Source: Desulfoferrobacter suflitae (lineage in GTDB: Bacteria > Desulfobacterota > Syntrophobacteria > Syntrophobacterales > Syntrophobacteraceae). From it: a stretch of DNA of 64,000 nucleotides. Position 1 is the first letter of the stretch; every line of letters begins with the position of its first letter. Shown here piece by piece: positions 52,708 through 62,515 of this stretch. The notes beneath the pieces were generated by a model. That model saw only the letters and a list, made by a program, of their open reading frames with translations, ran no database searches and was not told the DNA's origin. Both the position numbers and the translations under genes were made by a program. The stretch spans positions 124,001-188,000 of the forward strand of contig NZ_JAIBKA010000002.1 in the NCBI RefSeq assembly GCF_022603395.1. Direction: 5' to 3'.

Positions 52708-54510
52708 TCAACCGTTGCTCTCGCTTTCCTCTTCGTCCGCCTGGATGAGACTGATGAAGGCGTCTTCCATGGTCGGATCGGCATTTTCCCGAGAGCTCGC
52801 TTCCTGCTTAATTTCCGCGGGCACTCCCAGGGCGAGAATTTTACCGGCCGACATGATGGCCAGCCGGTCACAATATTCGGCTTCTTCCATGAAATGAGTC
52901 GTGACCAATACGGTCACGCCCTGTTCGGCCAGTTCATTGATGCGCAGCCAAAATTCGCGGCGCGCCAACGGATCGACACCCGATGTCGGCTCATCCAGAA
53001 ACAGTATTTCCGGTTCATGCATGAGGGCGCAGGCCATGGCCAACCGCTGTTTATAACCCAGGGGCAGATCGCTGCTGACCGCATCGGCTTGGCCCTCCAA
53101 TTCGAACTGCTGCAAAGCCCAGGCAATCTTTGCCGCACGGCGCTGTCCGTGCAGACCGTACACTCCGCTGAAAAAATTGAGATTCTGTCGAACGCTCAAA
53201 TTGCCGTACAATGAAAATTTCTGTGACATATAACCGATGCGGGCGCGAGCAGCGGCAGCAGCTTTCCTTAAGTCCAGCCCCGCCACCCTCAGCTGCCCCC
53301 CACTGGGAGGCAGCAAGCCGCAAAGCATTCTGAAAGTGGTAGACTTTCCCGCCCCGTTCGCGCCCAGCAGTCCAAACACTTCCCCCTGCTTCACATCAAA
53401 AGTCACATGCTTCACCGCGTAAAAATCACCGAACCGGCGGGCCACATCATGCACTTCGATGACCTTGTTGTCGCCGCCGCCTATCCGCCGACGTTGATTA
53501 AAATCGGTTTGCGGCGCCAGGCTCTTAGGTTTGGACGTCTGCGATCTGAGCATGGCGATGAAGCTGTCTTCAAACCGTGCCGGAACCGGCTGCAGCAACG
53601 CATCATCGGAACCTTCCAGAAGTTCTTTGATGGCCGGTCGCTCGGTGGAATCCATGACCAACCGCACCCGTTCCCCCTGGATGACGGCATCGATAACGCC
53701 CGCACCCTGGGCGAGCTTTTTTTGTACGTTGCGTTTGTTCAACCCCGGTGCGCGGACTGTATAAGCGTGACCTTCCAGTTTCCTGCTGAATTCGCCGGGG
53801 GGCTTTTTGCCAAGCAGCTTGCCCAGATGCAGCATGATGACCTCGTGGCACTGTTCGGCTTCGTCCAGATAAGCCGTGCTCAGCACAACACTCATGCCCT
53901 GCTCGCGCACCAGTCGATCCACGATGCTCCACAACTCGCGGCGGGAAACCGGGTCCACTCCGACCGTGGGCTCATCCAGGAGCAGCAGCTGCGGTGGATG
54001 GATGAGCGTGCAAGCCAGGCCGAGTTTTTGCTTCATGCCACCGGAAAGGCGACCGGCCAGGCGCGATGTGAACGGGGCGAGCCCCGTCATGCGCATCAAC
54101 TCCCGGTACCGATCGACCCTCTGGTCCCTGGCGACTCCCTGCAGGTCTGCATAAAGATCCAGATTTTCCTGAACGGTGAGGTCCTCGTAAAGGCCGAACC
54201 GCTGGGGCATGTAACCGATGGAGGCCTGCACCGCCAAAGAATCATGGGTGGCATCCAGGCCCAGGACCGTGATGGTACCGGTATCCGGAACGAGCAATCC
54301 CGCCGCCAGGCGCATCAGCGTCGTCTTGCCGGCTCCATCCGGCCCGATCAAGCCGGTGATCACCCCTGCCGGCACGCGCACCTCCACGTTATCCAGCGCC
54401 TTGATCTTGCGTTTACCGGCCGTGAAGGTCTTGCTGACGTTTTTGAACTCCAGCACCACCTGGTCGGGTGGACTGCCGTGATGGTGTGTCGTGGCTTCGT
54501 TGTCGTTCAA
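52708..54510 (-). CDS. Double-ATPase ABC transporter subunit (YbhF-like)
   Basis: A 600-residue protein with two nucleotide-binding domains in tandem. Domain one (residues about 18-245): Walker A GPDGAGKTT, signature LSGGMKQKLG, Walker B LLLLDEPTVGVD. Domain two (about 348-580): Walker A GANGAGKST, Walker B ILFLDEPTSGVD, and a diverged signature LPLGYKQRL in place of LSGGQ. This asymmetry is known for YbhF/RbbA-type ATPases. It energises the two ABC-2 permeases that follow. Its ATG overlaps the stop of the HlyD gene. Confidence 0.93.
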   Translation of the reverse strand: MNDNEATTHHHGSPPDQVVLEFKNVSKTFTAGKRKIKALDNVEVRVPAGVITGLIGPDGAGKTTLMRLAAGLLVPDTGTITVLGLDATHDSLAVQASIGYMPQRFGLYEDLTVQENLDLYADLQGVARDQRVDRYRELMRMTGLAPFTSRLAGRLSGGMKQKLGLACTLIHPPQLLLLDEPTVGVDPVSRRELWSIVDRLVREQGMSVVLSTAYLDEAEQCHEVIMLHLGKLLGKKPPGEFSRKLEGHAYTVRAPGLNKRNVQKKLAQGAGVIDAVIQGERVRLVMDSTERPAIKELLEGSDDALLQPVPARFEDSFIAMLRSQTSKPKSLAPQTDFNQRRRIGGGDNKVIEVHDVARRFGDFYAVKHVTFDVKQGEVFGLLGANGAGKSTTFRMLCGLLPPSGGQLRVAGLDLRKAAAAARARIGYMSQKFSLYGNLSVRQNLNFFSGVYGLHGQRRAAKIAWALQQFELEGQADAVSSDLPLGYKQRLAMACALMHEPEILFLDEPTSGVDPLARREFWLRINELAEQGVTVLVTTHFMEEAEYCDRLAIMSAGKILALGVPAEIKQEASSRENADPTMEDAFISLIQADEEESESNG

Positions 54511-55550
54511 TTTTGCTTGCAGCGATCGGCTTCGGTCCGTTCGTTGGCAACCGGCTGATCCAGCGGGATGGTCACTGTAGCCGGCATGCCCAGACGCAGT
54601 TGGTTTTCCGGGTTGCAGACATAAACCCGTACCTGATAGACCAGCTTGGTTCTCAGTTCCGTTGTCTCCACACTTTTGGGAGTGAACTCGGCAGTCGGGG
54701 AAATGAACCCGACCCAGGCTTCGTACCTTTTACCGGGGTAGCTGTCGGTTTCCACCCGGGCGGACATGCCCAGCCAAATTTTGCCCACTTGATTTTCCGG
54801 CACATAGGCTCTCACCCACACGGGATTGGTCAGAGCCAGGGTGTAAACCGCCCGTTGCGGTGAAGCCATGTCGCCGGGTTCCAAAATTCGATTTTGAATG
54901 ACCCCGTCGGTGGGTGCAAAAAGATCCGCATCCATCAGCCTCTGATGTTCGAAGGCCAGTTCCGCCCGGTACGCCTCCAGTGTCGCCCTGGCCGCGGCGA
55001 TGTCTTCCTTGCGCGGCCCTTCCACAGCCAGATCGAGTACTTCCCCGGCCGCCCTCAACCTGGCCTCGGCCGCTCTCGCATTGTTTCGGGCGACGGCTGT
55101 CTGTTCCTTGGAAATGGCATCCTGCTTCGCCAACGGCCGTCTGCGCTCATAGATTTGGTTGGCATTGCGCGCCTCCGCTGCGGCCGCTTCCTTTTCTGCA
55201 CGCGCCTTGTGAATCTCCTGGGGGCGGCTCCCTGCCACAAGGCGCTCGACAATTTGCTCCTGCGCTTTGACCTGCGCCGCAACACGGGCAACAATGTTTT
55301 CCAGACGCACTTTTTCCAGGCTTCCCAACAGTTGCCCCTGCTTGACGCGATCGCCCTCCTGCGCCGCCAGCTTGGCGATGCGCTCACTGCCGTTGAAGGC
55401 CAGCTCCACCTGGCGAATATCCACATTGCCGTAGAGCACAAGCTCCGTTTGGGCTTGTTCCGGCTGACCTTGGCGCCACCGCCAATAGGCGCCTCCGGCC
55501 GCGGCGGCCATCAGCAACACCACTATAACAGCAACCCGTTTTTTCCGCAT
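54507..55550 (-). CDS. HlyD-family membrane fusion protein
   Basis: A membrane fusion protein of about 347 residues. One N-terminal helix (VAVIVVLLMAAAAGGAYW) anchors it. A coiled-coil hairpin rich in Ala/Arg/Glu covers residues about 85-190, flanked by lipoyl halves (GNVDIRQVELAFNGSERI and LFAPTDGVIQNRILEPGD), followed by a beta barrel. It would link the ABC-2 exporter to an outer-membrane channel. I chose the ATG at 55550 (GGAAGC before it); a TTG ten codons earlier is also in frame. It is the first gene of the operon. Confidence 0.9.
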   Translation of the reverse strand: MRKKRVAVIVVLLMAAAAGGAYWRWRQGQPEQAQTELVLYGNVDIRQVELAFNGSERIAKLAAQEGDRVKQGQLLGSLEKVRLENIVARVAAQVKAQEQIVERLVAGSRPQEIHKARAEKEAAAAEARNANQIYERRRPLAKQDAISKEQTAVARNNARAAEARLRAAGEVLDLAVEGPRKEDIAAARATLEAYRAELAFEHQRLMDADLFAPTDGVIQNRILEPGDMASPQRAVYTLALTNPVWVRAYVPENQVGKIWLGMSARVETDSYPGKRYEAWVGFISPTAEFTPKSVETTELRTKLVYQVRVYVCNPENQLRLGMPATVTIPLDQPVANERTEADRCKQN

Positions 55551-55808
55551 GTGCTTCCAAGCTCTCTTTTCAGGTGACAAAACAAACGAGGCGGCTATCC
55601 GAAAGGTTCCTCCGTCTGTGGCCTCCTCATCACACAGTCGTGTAGTCTAGCAGATAATGCCGTAAAAATGGACCTGTTATTCACTCCCATCCGCTGCCCC
55701 CATGCCCCCGGCAAAAGCCGATACCGGTCAATCCGGTAGCTTCCGGGAGTATCTTTCCAACATTCGTTGGGTTGTGCTGCGCTCTACCCAACCTGCCGGT
55801 CCGGCGAC

Positions 55809-58800
55809 TCAATTGTGCGGAGCTGTATTCAGCCGCTTGTTCAGCTGAAATTCCTTGATGGCGCAGTAGATCACCGGGACTGTCAGCATCGTGATCACTT
55901 CAAAGGTCAGGCCGCCGAAGGAAGGAATCGCCATGGGGACCATGATTTCCGAGCCGCGCCCGGTAGACGTCAGCACGGGCAGCAGCGCAAGGATGGTGGT
56001 GGCGGTTGTCATCAGACAGGGCCGGATGCGCCGTTTGGCGGCTTCAATGGTGGTTCGCCTGATCTGCTCGGTGGTTTCCGGCTCCCGCCCGGCAAATCGT
56101 TGTTCCAGGTAAGTCGCCATGACGATATTGTCATCGGCGGCGATTCCGAACAGAGCCAGAAAGCCCACCCATACCGCCACGCTCAGGTTGATGGGGTGAA
56201 TTTGGAAGAGCTCGCGCATGTTGGTGCCGAGCAGGCTGAAATCGAGAAACCACGGCTGCCCATAAAGCCAAATCATTATGAAGCCGCCGGCCCAGGCCAC
56301 CGGAATGGACGAGAAAACCAGAAGCGTCGTAACCACCGAATTGAACTGCATGTAGAGAATCACAAAAATAATCAGCAGCACGATGGGCAGGATGACCTTC
56401 AATTTGTTCTCCGAACGGATGTGGTTCTCATAACTTCCCGTGAAGGAATAACTGACTCCCTCGGGCAGTTGCAGTTCCCCGCTCTCCAGCTTGTATTTAA
56501 GGTAATGCCTGGCCTGCTCGACCACATCGACCTCGGCAAAACCGGGCTTGCTGTCAAACAATACATAGCCCACCAGGAACGTATCTTCACTCTTGATTGC
56601 CTCGGGTCCCCGTGTGTACCTGATGTCCGCCAACTGCATCAGAGGAATCTGGGTTCCGTTTGCCGAGGGGACGAGAATTTTGCCCAGGGATTCAAGGTCG
56701 TCTCTCAGCTCGCGCAGATATCGAACCCTCACCGGGTACCTCTCTCTGCCCTCAACCGTTGTCATGATCTGGTCGCCCCCGATGGCCACTTCAACAACAT
56801 CCTGCACCTGCTGCAGATCGATGGCATATTGAGCGATCGCCTGCCGATCGATATCGATCTCCAGGTAGGGCTTGCCGATCACGCGATCGGCGATGACCGA
56901 AGATGAGGCCACCGAAGGAACTTCTCTGAGGTATTTTTGGATTTCTCCGCAGGTCTTTTCGATGGTCTGCAGATCGGCGCCCTTGACCCTGACGCCCATG
57001 GCCGCCCGAATGCCGCTCTGCAGCATGACAATTCTGGCTGAGATGGGCTGCAGCTTGGGCGCTCGTGTAGTGCCTGGAACATTGGCCGCCTCGACGATCT
57101 CCTGCCAAATGTCGTCGGGTTCCTGAATCCCCCGCCATGCCTGACGTCCCGGGTTCAGCCCGGGGTCCAGGGCCGGCCGCCACAGGCGGAAAGGCTTGCC
57201 GTTGGGGTCGGCGATCAGCCGGTTTTCGTCATCGCGTTCAAACCGGCCGCGGACCAAATACGGCAGCCCATCCGGAGCTTTCAGGGGGATCCCTGTCGTG
57301 CTGCGGAAGAGATCGATCTCATCGGCTGAATACTTGAAAGACAAAGGACGCCCAGCCCGATCGCTGATGAACTTCGGCTTGTAATTGATGACCGTTTCCA
57401 CCATGGACGTCGGGGCCGGATCAAGGGGGCTCTCGGCCCGGCCCAGTTTACCCACCACCAGCTCCACCTCGGGAATGGCCTGAATGGCCGTATCCTGCTT
57501 GCGCACGATGTCGAGAGCCTCACCTATGGAAGCATGAGGCATGGTGACCGGCATAAAAAGATACGATCCTTCGTCGAGGGGCGGCATGAATTCTTTACCG
57601 AGGCCGGGGAACTGCCGGGCGATGGAGGTGACCGCCGTCGTTTTTTTTATGAAATTTGGCAGCCATGAGTAAACGGGGGCGAACCCCGTCCACACGATCA
57701 CCCCAAAGAACAGCATGGCCGCCGGCAACGCCAGGAAGATCTTTTTGTGACCCAGGCACCAGAACAGTATTTGCTCGTAATAGCGTTGCAGGATCAGGAA
57801 GGATGCCAGTAAACCGCCGATGAGGCCGCCCACGAACAGCGTATTCAGCAGCAGGCCCTGTTCCGGGCCGAAGGGAAGCCAGTGTCGCGCCAGTAAGATG
57901 GTGACGATAACCGCCACCAACCCGCAATTGATGGAGTTGATATACTTTCCGAAACCCTGGGGAAGCCAGTAGAGCAACAGCCGGTAGGCGCCTATGAGGG
58001 CCACCACCAGGCCGATCCACCAGTTCACCAGGAAGACGACGAGCAGACCCAGATAGATCAACGCTTCGAACAGGACCCAGCGGGGTGCTTTGATCTTGCG
58101 CTGTTTCGATCCAAACAGCATCGCGGCCAGCGGGGGTAACATGGTCAACGCCACGAGCGCCGATCCCGCCAGGGCAAAAGTCTTGGTGAATGCCAAAGGT
58201 CTGAAAAGCTTTCCTTCCGGCCCTTCCAAGGCAATGACCGGCAAAAAGCTGACGATCGTGGCCAGAGCCGCGGCAAGCACCGCACCGCCCACCTCGCGCG
58301 TCGCCCGAAACACCACCTTCAGCCGATTGTCACCGGCGCCGGCCGCTTGCGTGTGCTTCAGAATGTTCTCGCAGATGACGATCCCCATGTCGTCCAGGGT
58401 ACCGATGGCAATGGCGATTCCCGACAGGGAAACCAGGTTGGCGTCCACGCCGAATAGTTTCATGGCAATGAAACCGATGAGGACTGCGAGGGGAAGCACC
58501 GCCGATATGAGCAGGGCGCTCTCGAGATGCATCACGGCCAGAATAATCACCACGATGGCCACCAGGATTTCCTCATATATGGCGTCATTGAGGGTCCCGA
58601 GAGTTTCATGGATCAGGTGGCTGCGGTCATAAAACGGCACAACGGCGACATGACTCACCGTGCCGTCAAGGAGAGTCCTCTGCGGCAGTCCGGGAGCGAT
58701 CTCTTCGATTTTCTCCTTGACTCCCTTGATGACCGCCAAGGGATTGGCTCCATGCCGGGCCACGATGACCCCGCCGACCGCTTCGGCGCCCCCCTTGTCC

Positions 58801-59735
58801 AGGGCGCCGCGGCGCGCCGCAGGACCGTAAGCGACGTTGGCCACATTGCGGATGAACACCGGAACATCGTCCTGGACCTTTATGAGTGCATGCTGCAGGT
58901 CCTCCAGGTTCTCCACAAAACCCAAGCCGCGGATGACGTACTCCACCTTGTTGATTTCAATGGTGCGCGCACTCACATCGATGTTGGCCCTCTGGGCCGC
59001 GCGCACCACGTCTTCCAGCTTGACGTTGTAGATCCGCATGAGGTTGGGATCGACATCAATCTGGTACTCCTGGACAAAACCCCCAACCGAGGCGACTTCA
59101 GCCACTCCGTCCACCGCCAGGAGGGCATAGCGCACGTACCAGTCCTGCAGCGTCCGCAGCTCATGCAGATCCCAGCCCCCGCTGGGCCGGCCGCTCTCAT
59201 CGCGGCCCTCCAGCACATACCAGAAAACCTGCCCCAGAGCCGTTGCATCCGGCCCGAGAGCGGGCTGAACGCCGGGGGGCAGAGTTCCCGCAGGGAGACT
59301 GTTGAGCTTTTCCAGCACCCGGGTCCGCGACCAGTAAAAGTCAATCTTATCCTGGAAGATGATGTAGATGTTAGAGAAGCCGAACATCGAGTAACCGCGA
59401 ATGGTTTTGACCCCGGGAATGCCAAGGAGGGCGGCGGTGAGCGGATAGGTGATCTGGTCCTCGATGTCCTGGGGAGATCTTCCCGGCCATTCGGTGAAAA
59501 CAATCTGCTGGTTTTCTCCTATGTCCGGAATGGCATCGACCGGCACCGGGTAGCGGGGCAGTCCACCCAAACGCCAGTCGAAGGGAGCCACCATAGCGCC
59601 CCAGAAGACGATGAGGAGAATCATCACAAAGACGATGATGCGCTTCTCCAGAGAGAACCAGATAACGCGATCCATCCAGTTGGAAAGATGGGGGGGAGAA
59701 TTTTTTGCGGACTCGTTCATGGAGGTGCTGGTCAC
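55809..59735 (-). CDS. Heavy-metal efflux RND transporter (CusA/CzcA family), enlarged
   Basis: A 1308-residue inner-membrane RND pump. Family landmarks are FTEWPGRSPQDIEDQITYPL, SMFGFSNIYIIF, EDVVRAAQRANIDVSA, and SLSGIAIAIGTLDDMGIVI, where the proton-relay acids of helix 4 lie. It is about 250 residues longer than E. coli CusA. The extra length includes a hydrophobic block with several helices at about residues 545-665 and a large polar insertion near 765-895. Metal specificity (Cu/Ag or Zn/Co/Cd) cannot be told. The GTG start at 59735 has a poor site; an ATG at 59720 is an alternative. It follows the membrane-fusion gene by 21 bases. Confidence 0.9.
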   Translation of the reverse strand: MTSTSMNESAKNSPPHLSNWMDRVIWFSLEKRIIVFVMILLIVFWGAMVAPFDWRLGGLPRYPVPVDAIPDIGENQQIVFTEWPGRSPQDIEDQITYPLTAALLGIPGVKTIRGYSMFGFSNIYIIFQDKIDFYWSRTRVLEKLNSLPAGTLPPGVQPALGPDATALGQVFWYVLEGRDESGRPSGGWDLHELRTLQDWYVRYALLAVDGVAEVASVGGFVQEYQIDVDPNLMRIYNVKLEDVVRAAQRANIDVSARTIEINKVEYVIRGLGFVENLEDLQHALIKVQDDVPVFIRNVANVAYGPAARRGALDKGGAEAVGGVIVARHGANPLAVIKGVKEKIEEIAPGLPQRTLLDGTVSHVAVVPFYDRSHLIHETLGTLNDAIYEEILVAIVVIILAVMHLESALLISAVLPLAVLIGFIAMKLFGVDANLVSLSGIAIAIGTLDDMGIVICENILKHTQAAGAGDNRLKVVFRATREVGGAVLAAALATIVSFLPVIALEGPEGKLFRPLAFTKTFALAGSALVALTMLPPLAAMLFGSKQRKIKAPRWVLFEALIYLGLLVVFLVNWWIGLVVALIGAYRLLLYWLPQGFGKYINSINCGLVAVIVTILLARHWLPFGPEQGLLLNTLFVGGLIGGLLASFLILQRYYEQILFWCLGHKKIFLALPAAMLFFGVIVWTGFAPVYSWLPNFIKKTTAVTSIARQFPGLGKEFMPPLDEGSYLFMPVTMPHASIGEALDIVRKQDTAIQAIPEVELVVGKLGRAESPLDPAPTSMVETVINYKPKFISDRAGRPLSFKYSADEIDLFRSTTGIPLKAPDGLPYLVRGRFERDDENRLIADPNGKPFRLWRPALDPGLNPGRQAWRGIQEPDDIWQEIVEAANVPGTTRAPKLQPISARIVMLQSGIRAAMGVRVKGADLQTIEKTCGEIQKYLREVPSVASSSVIADRVIGKPYLEIDIDRQAIAQYAIDLQQVQDVVEVAIGGDQIMTTVEGRERYPVRVRYLRELRDDLESLGKILVPSANGTQIPLMQLADIRYTRGPEAIKSEDTFLVGYVLFDSKPGFAEVDVVEQARHYLKYKLESGELQLPEGVSYSFTGSYENHIRSENKLKVILPIVLLIIFVILYMQFNSVVTTLLVFSSIPVAWAGGFIMIWLYGQPWFLDFSLLGTNMRELFQIHPINLSVAVWVGFLALFGIAADDNIVMATYLEQRFAGREPETTEQIRRTTIEAAKRRIRPCLMTTATTILALLPVLTSTGRGSEIMVPMAIPSFGGLTFEVITMLTVPVIYCAIKEFQLNKRLNTAPHN

Positions 59736-59756
59736 ATACCGAGAAACGTGAACACG

Positions 59757-61406
59757 CTAATTTTCCCTTCTCGGCGGGATCGGTCGGGTGGTGTCGCCGT
59801 AGGTGCCTGGCCGCCTTCGGTTGATGATCGATTGGCTGCTTCGACTTCGGGAAGCTTCATCATGCTGCAGTTTGCCGCCGACCGGGTCATCCCCCTGCAA
59901 AGCCTGCATGCGACTTTCGGTGCGCTCATCCCAATAGTCCTGGTGCACCGCATCGGAACTGCCGGGGCGGTTGTGAGCGATGGCTGAATGGTCGCCGCCG
60001 ATGCCCAGCATACTCGACTTGGCAAGAATTTGCACCGCGCTGTCGATTTTGAAGTTGCCGTTGACAACGACCCGTTCCCCCTCCTCCAGCCCACCCAGAA
60101 CCACGTAGGAATCTTTGGCTTTAGGCCCAAGCAGCACTTCTCGCCCCTCAAACACGCCATCTTTATCCGGTAAAGCCACGTAGACCACCGCACGCTTGCC
60201 CGTAATCAAGGGTGCCGAAGCCGGTATCACGAGGGGTGCCTGTTCCTCCCTGCCGGCCGGTCTGTACACTTTGCCGGCGGCGGTCAACTGCGCTCGAATG
60301 ACCGCCCGCACCAGCATTCCCGCCTTCAAGCGGCCGCCCTTGTCGGAACAAACCGCTGCGATGGAAAAGGTCCGAGCCTTGCTATTGAACACAGGATCGA
60401 TGAAAACAACCTTCCCCTGGAACACCTCGCCGGGATAAGCGTCGGTTTGAAAATCCACTTCCTGGCCTTTTCGGATCCAGGGAAAATCGATCTCGTAGGC
60501 ATCCAGCTTCACCCACACAAATTGCGGATCGGCTATGGTGAAAATGGGCGTACCGGTATTCACATAGGTCCCTTCGAAGGCGTTTTGCTCCGTTATCTGG
60601 CCGTACATCGGCGCGTAAACCGTGGCGATACCGGTTGCCTCACCCTTTTTCATCAGTTCGTCGATGTCTCGTTTGGGCATGCCCAGGATGCGGAGCTTAT
60701 GCCTGATGGCCTCCACGGTCCGGTAAGCCTCCTCCACTTCAGGGGTCCTCTCACCGGGCGTCAGACTGTTCTGCTGGCGCGGCTGCACCTCGACGTCCCG
60801 GGCGACATGGGGTGATTTGTCCTGAAAAGAGAGAAAACTGGGCACATACCTGGTCGCTTCAACCAGCTGTTGTTGGGTCTGAAGGAGGTCGGATGAATAA
60901 ATGTCGAACAGCGCGTCCCCCCAGCGCACAAACTGGCCTGCACGCTTGACATACACGCGATCGATGACGCCCGGGGTAAACGCAGTGATATAAGTCACAT
61001 GGGCGGGATCGTAGTCGATTTTACCGAACAGCCTGACCTCGGCCGATACGAACTTACGTTCCACAGGCGCCGTACGAATTTCAGCCAAGCGCATCGCCTC
61101 CGCCGTCAACTCCAGCTTCGCCGCAGCACCCTCGGCATCGGCTTCACCTGAAATTCCAACCAGTTCCATGCCGCAGATGGGGCAGGTGCCGGCCCTATCC
61201 ATCGGCGGGATGCACATCATCGGGCATACATAACGCGAGTGTCCGTCGCTTTCACCCGGCTTCAAAGCGGTCTGCTCGACGCCGGCGGACCCGCCTGCAC
61301 CAGTGCCGCCGCGCATGGCATAACCAAAAACGATTCCCGCAAGCATCGCACCAACCAGTGCAATGGCCAGTGTTTTGGGTGAAAAACTTCTGCCGTTGTC
61401 CGCCAT
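59757..61406 (-). CDS. CusB-like membrane fusion protein with metal-binding domain
   Basis: A 549-residue periplasmic adaptor of a metal RND pump. A single N-terminal helix (TLAIALVGAMLAGIVFGYA) is followed by a heavy-metal-binding domain with YVCPMMCIPPMDRAGTCPICGMEL (residues about 48-71), typical of CusB-like proteins. Lipoyl/barrel domains follow. The C-terminal 60 residues are polar and histidine-containing. I chose the ATG at 61406, preceded by TGGAGA; the frame is open to 61604 but that extension shows no domain and overlaps the upstream gene. It works with the RND pump encoded downstream. Confidence 0.9.
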   Translation of the reverse strand: MADNGRSFSPKTLAIALVGAMLAGIVFGYAMRGGTGAGGSAGVEQTALKPGESDGHSRYVCPMMCIPPMDRAGTCPICGMELVGISGEADAEGAAAKLELTAEAMRLAEIRTAPVERKFVSAEVRLFGKIDYDPAHVTYITAFTPGVIDRVYVKRAGQFVRWGDALFDIYSSDLLQTQQQLVEATRYVPSFLSFQDKSPHVARDVEVQPRQQNSLTPGERTPEVEEAYRTVEAIRHKLRILGMPKRDIDELMKKGEATGIATVYAPMYGQITEQNAFEGTYVNTGTPIFTIADPQFVWVKLDAYEIDFPWIRKGQEVDFQTDAYPGEVFQGKVVFIDPVFNSKARTFSIAAVCSDKGGRLKAGMLVRAVIRAQLTAAGKVYRPAGREEQAPLVIPASAPLITGKRAVVYVALPDKDGVFEGREVLLGPKAKDSYVVLGGLEEGERVVVNGNFKIDSAVQILAKSSMLGIGGDHSAIAHNRPGSSDAVHQDYWDERTESRMQALQGDDPVGGKLQHDEASRSRSSQSIINRRRPGTYGDTTRPIPPRREN

Positions 61407-61513
61407 GTTATTCTCCAGGAAAAACATCAACCGCCTCGGCAGTTGACAAAAATCCTTCTCGACTGGTGAGGAAGCAAGCAGCCCTTCGATTCTATGGGAA
61501 AGCCTGCCTTCGC

Positions 61514-62515
61514 TCAGTAACCTTCCAGCCTGAAGTCTGAAAAGATCATCGGGTACACGGATATCACTGCAAATAACATATATCCGATCATCGATAACAG
61601 GCAAAGATGTTTCTGCAAAAGGGGGCCGGCCGCGTGCAAGGAAGGGCTGCCCTTGAATCGATCTATAACCCCGACACCCAGCCCCGCTATGCCGCCCGTG
61701 AACAACGCCAGGTAGAGCGGATAGCCAATGTAGTGGTACTCTCTCTGAAGAATGCAGAAGGGACAGTGATGGCCGGGCAGTTCATAAAAATGCGGCGCGA
61801 TGAACGAGATGACTGCGGCAATGGACAGGATCAACAGCCATGCGGCCGACAAGGAATAGACCAGGGCCGCTCTGCCGGTCCGGTAGTGGTGGATTCCGAC
61901 CCGCAGTGTGATGAGGACGCTCAAATAAAAAATCACCTTGGTGGGATACGAGGGTAACGCCGCCAGCCCACCCGCCACAGTCTCTTCAGTTTCGCTGAAG
62001 AGCATGCCGCAGCACGAGGTGATGACATCGGCCTTCATCTGCACGAAATAAGTGGTTTGGAAGATCGCTTCGATCAGCAGCAGCACCGCTATGCCGATGA
62101 GAAGCTTGTATTTGGGCTTGATCAGCGGATAATCGGCCACGCTGTTGTCGGTCCTGTTGACAATGAGCCAGATGCCGCACAAAAGGCAGTTGAAAGCCTT
62201 GAGCACCAGGGTCGGATAGCCATAATCGTTGACGTTCAAAGAGCCGGCCGCACACATGGCACCGACGAACAAATCATGCAGGTTTTCGGCCGTGTAGCTG
62301 AACAGAAACAGGGAAATGATCTGGTACGCCATCAGCCAGGCAAAAATGGTCGAGATCAGGTAAGTCTTTTTCTCGAGGAGCAGCTGCTGCTCGCTGCCGC
62401 TGGCGATATCCCACCCCTGGATGATCTGCATGGCCATTGCCGACGCATAGGCCGCATAGCCCGCAGCCAGCACCGCTCCGGCCTCCAAAGCTATTATGGC
62501 GGGGCTTAGAATCAC
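61514..62515 (-). CDS. Polytopic membrane protein with CPFC motif
   Basis: A 333-residue protein with about eight or nine membrane helices. Notable features are a CCGM segment (residue about 168) and GHHCPFCILQREYHYIGYP (residues 251-269), where a CxxC pair next to His and Tyr suggests a thiol redox or metal site like that of VKOR/DsbB-type proteins. The family is not recognised with certainty. Its start overlaps the stop of the ABC ATPase (ATGA), and it precedes the metal-efflux genes, so a role in metal or thiol handling is inferred from context. Confidence 0.75.
   Translation of the reverse strand: MILSPAIIALEAGAVLAAGYAAYASAMAMQIIQGWDIASGSEQQLLLEKKTYLISTIFAWLMAYQIISLFLFSYTAENLHDLFVGAMCAAGSLNVNDYGYPTLVLKAFNCLLCGIWLIVNRTDNSVADYPLIKPKYKLLIGIAVLLLIEAIFQTTYFVQMKADVITSCCGMLFSETEETVAGGLAALPSYPTKVIFYLSVLITLRVGIHHYRTGRAALVYSLSAAWLLILSIAAVISFIAPHFYELPGHHCPFCILQREYHYIGYPLYLALFTGGIAGLGVGVIDRFKGSPSLHAAGPLLQKHLCLLSMIGYMLFAVISVYPMIFSDFRLEGY

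Noticed and set aside
53407-59987. Long plus-strand open frames opposite the ABC ATPase and RND genes
   Set aside because: Antisense to certain genes, with His/Gln/Asp-rich composition typical of shadow frames.
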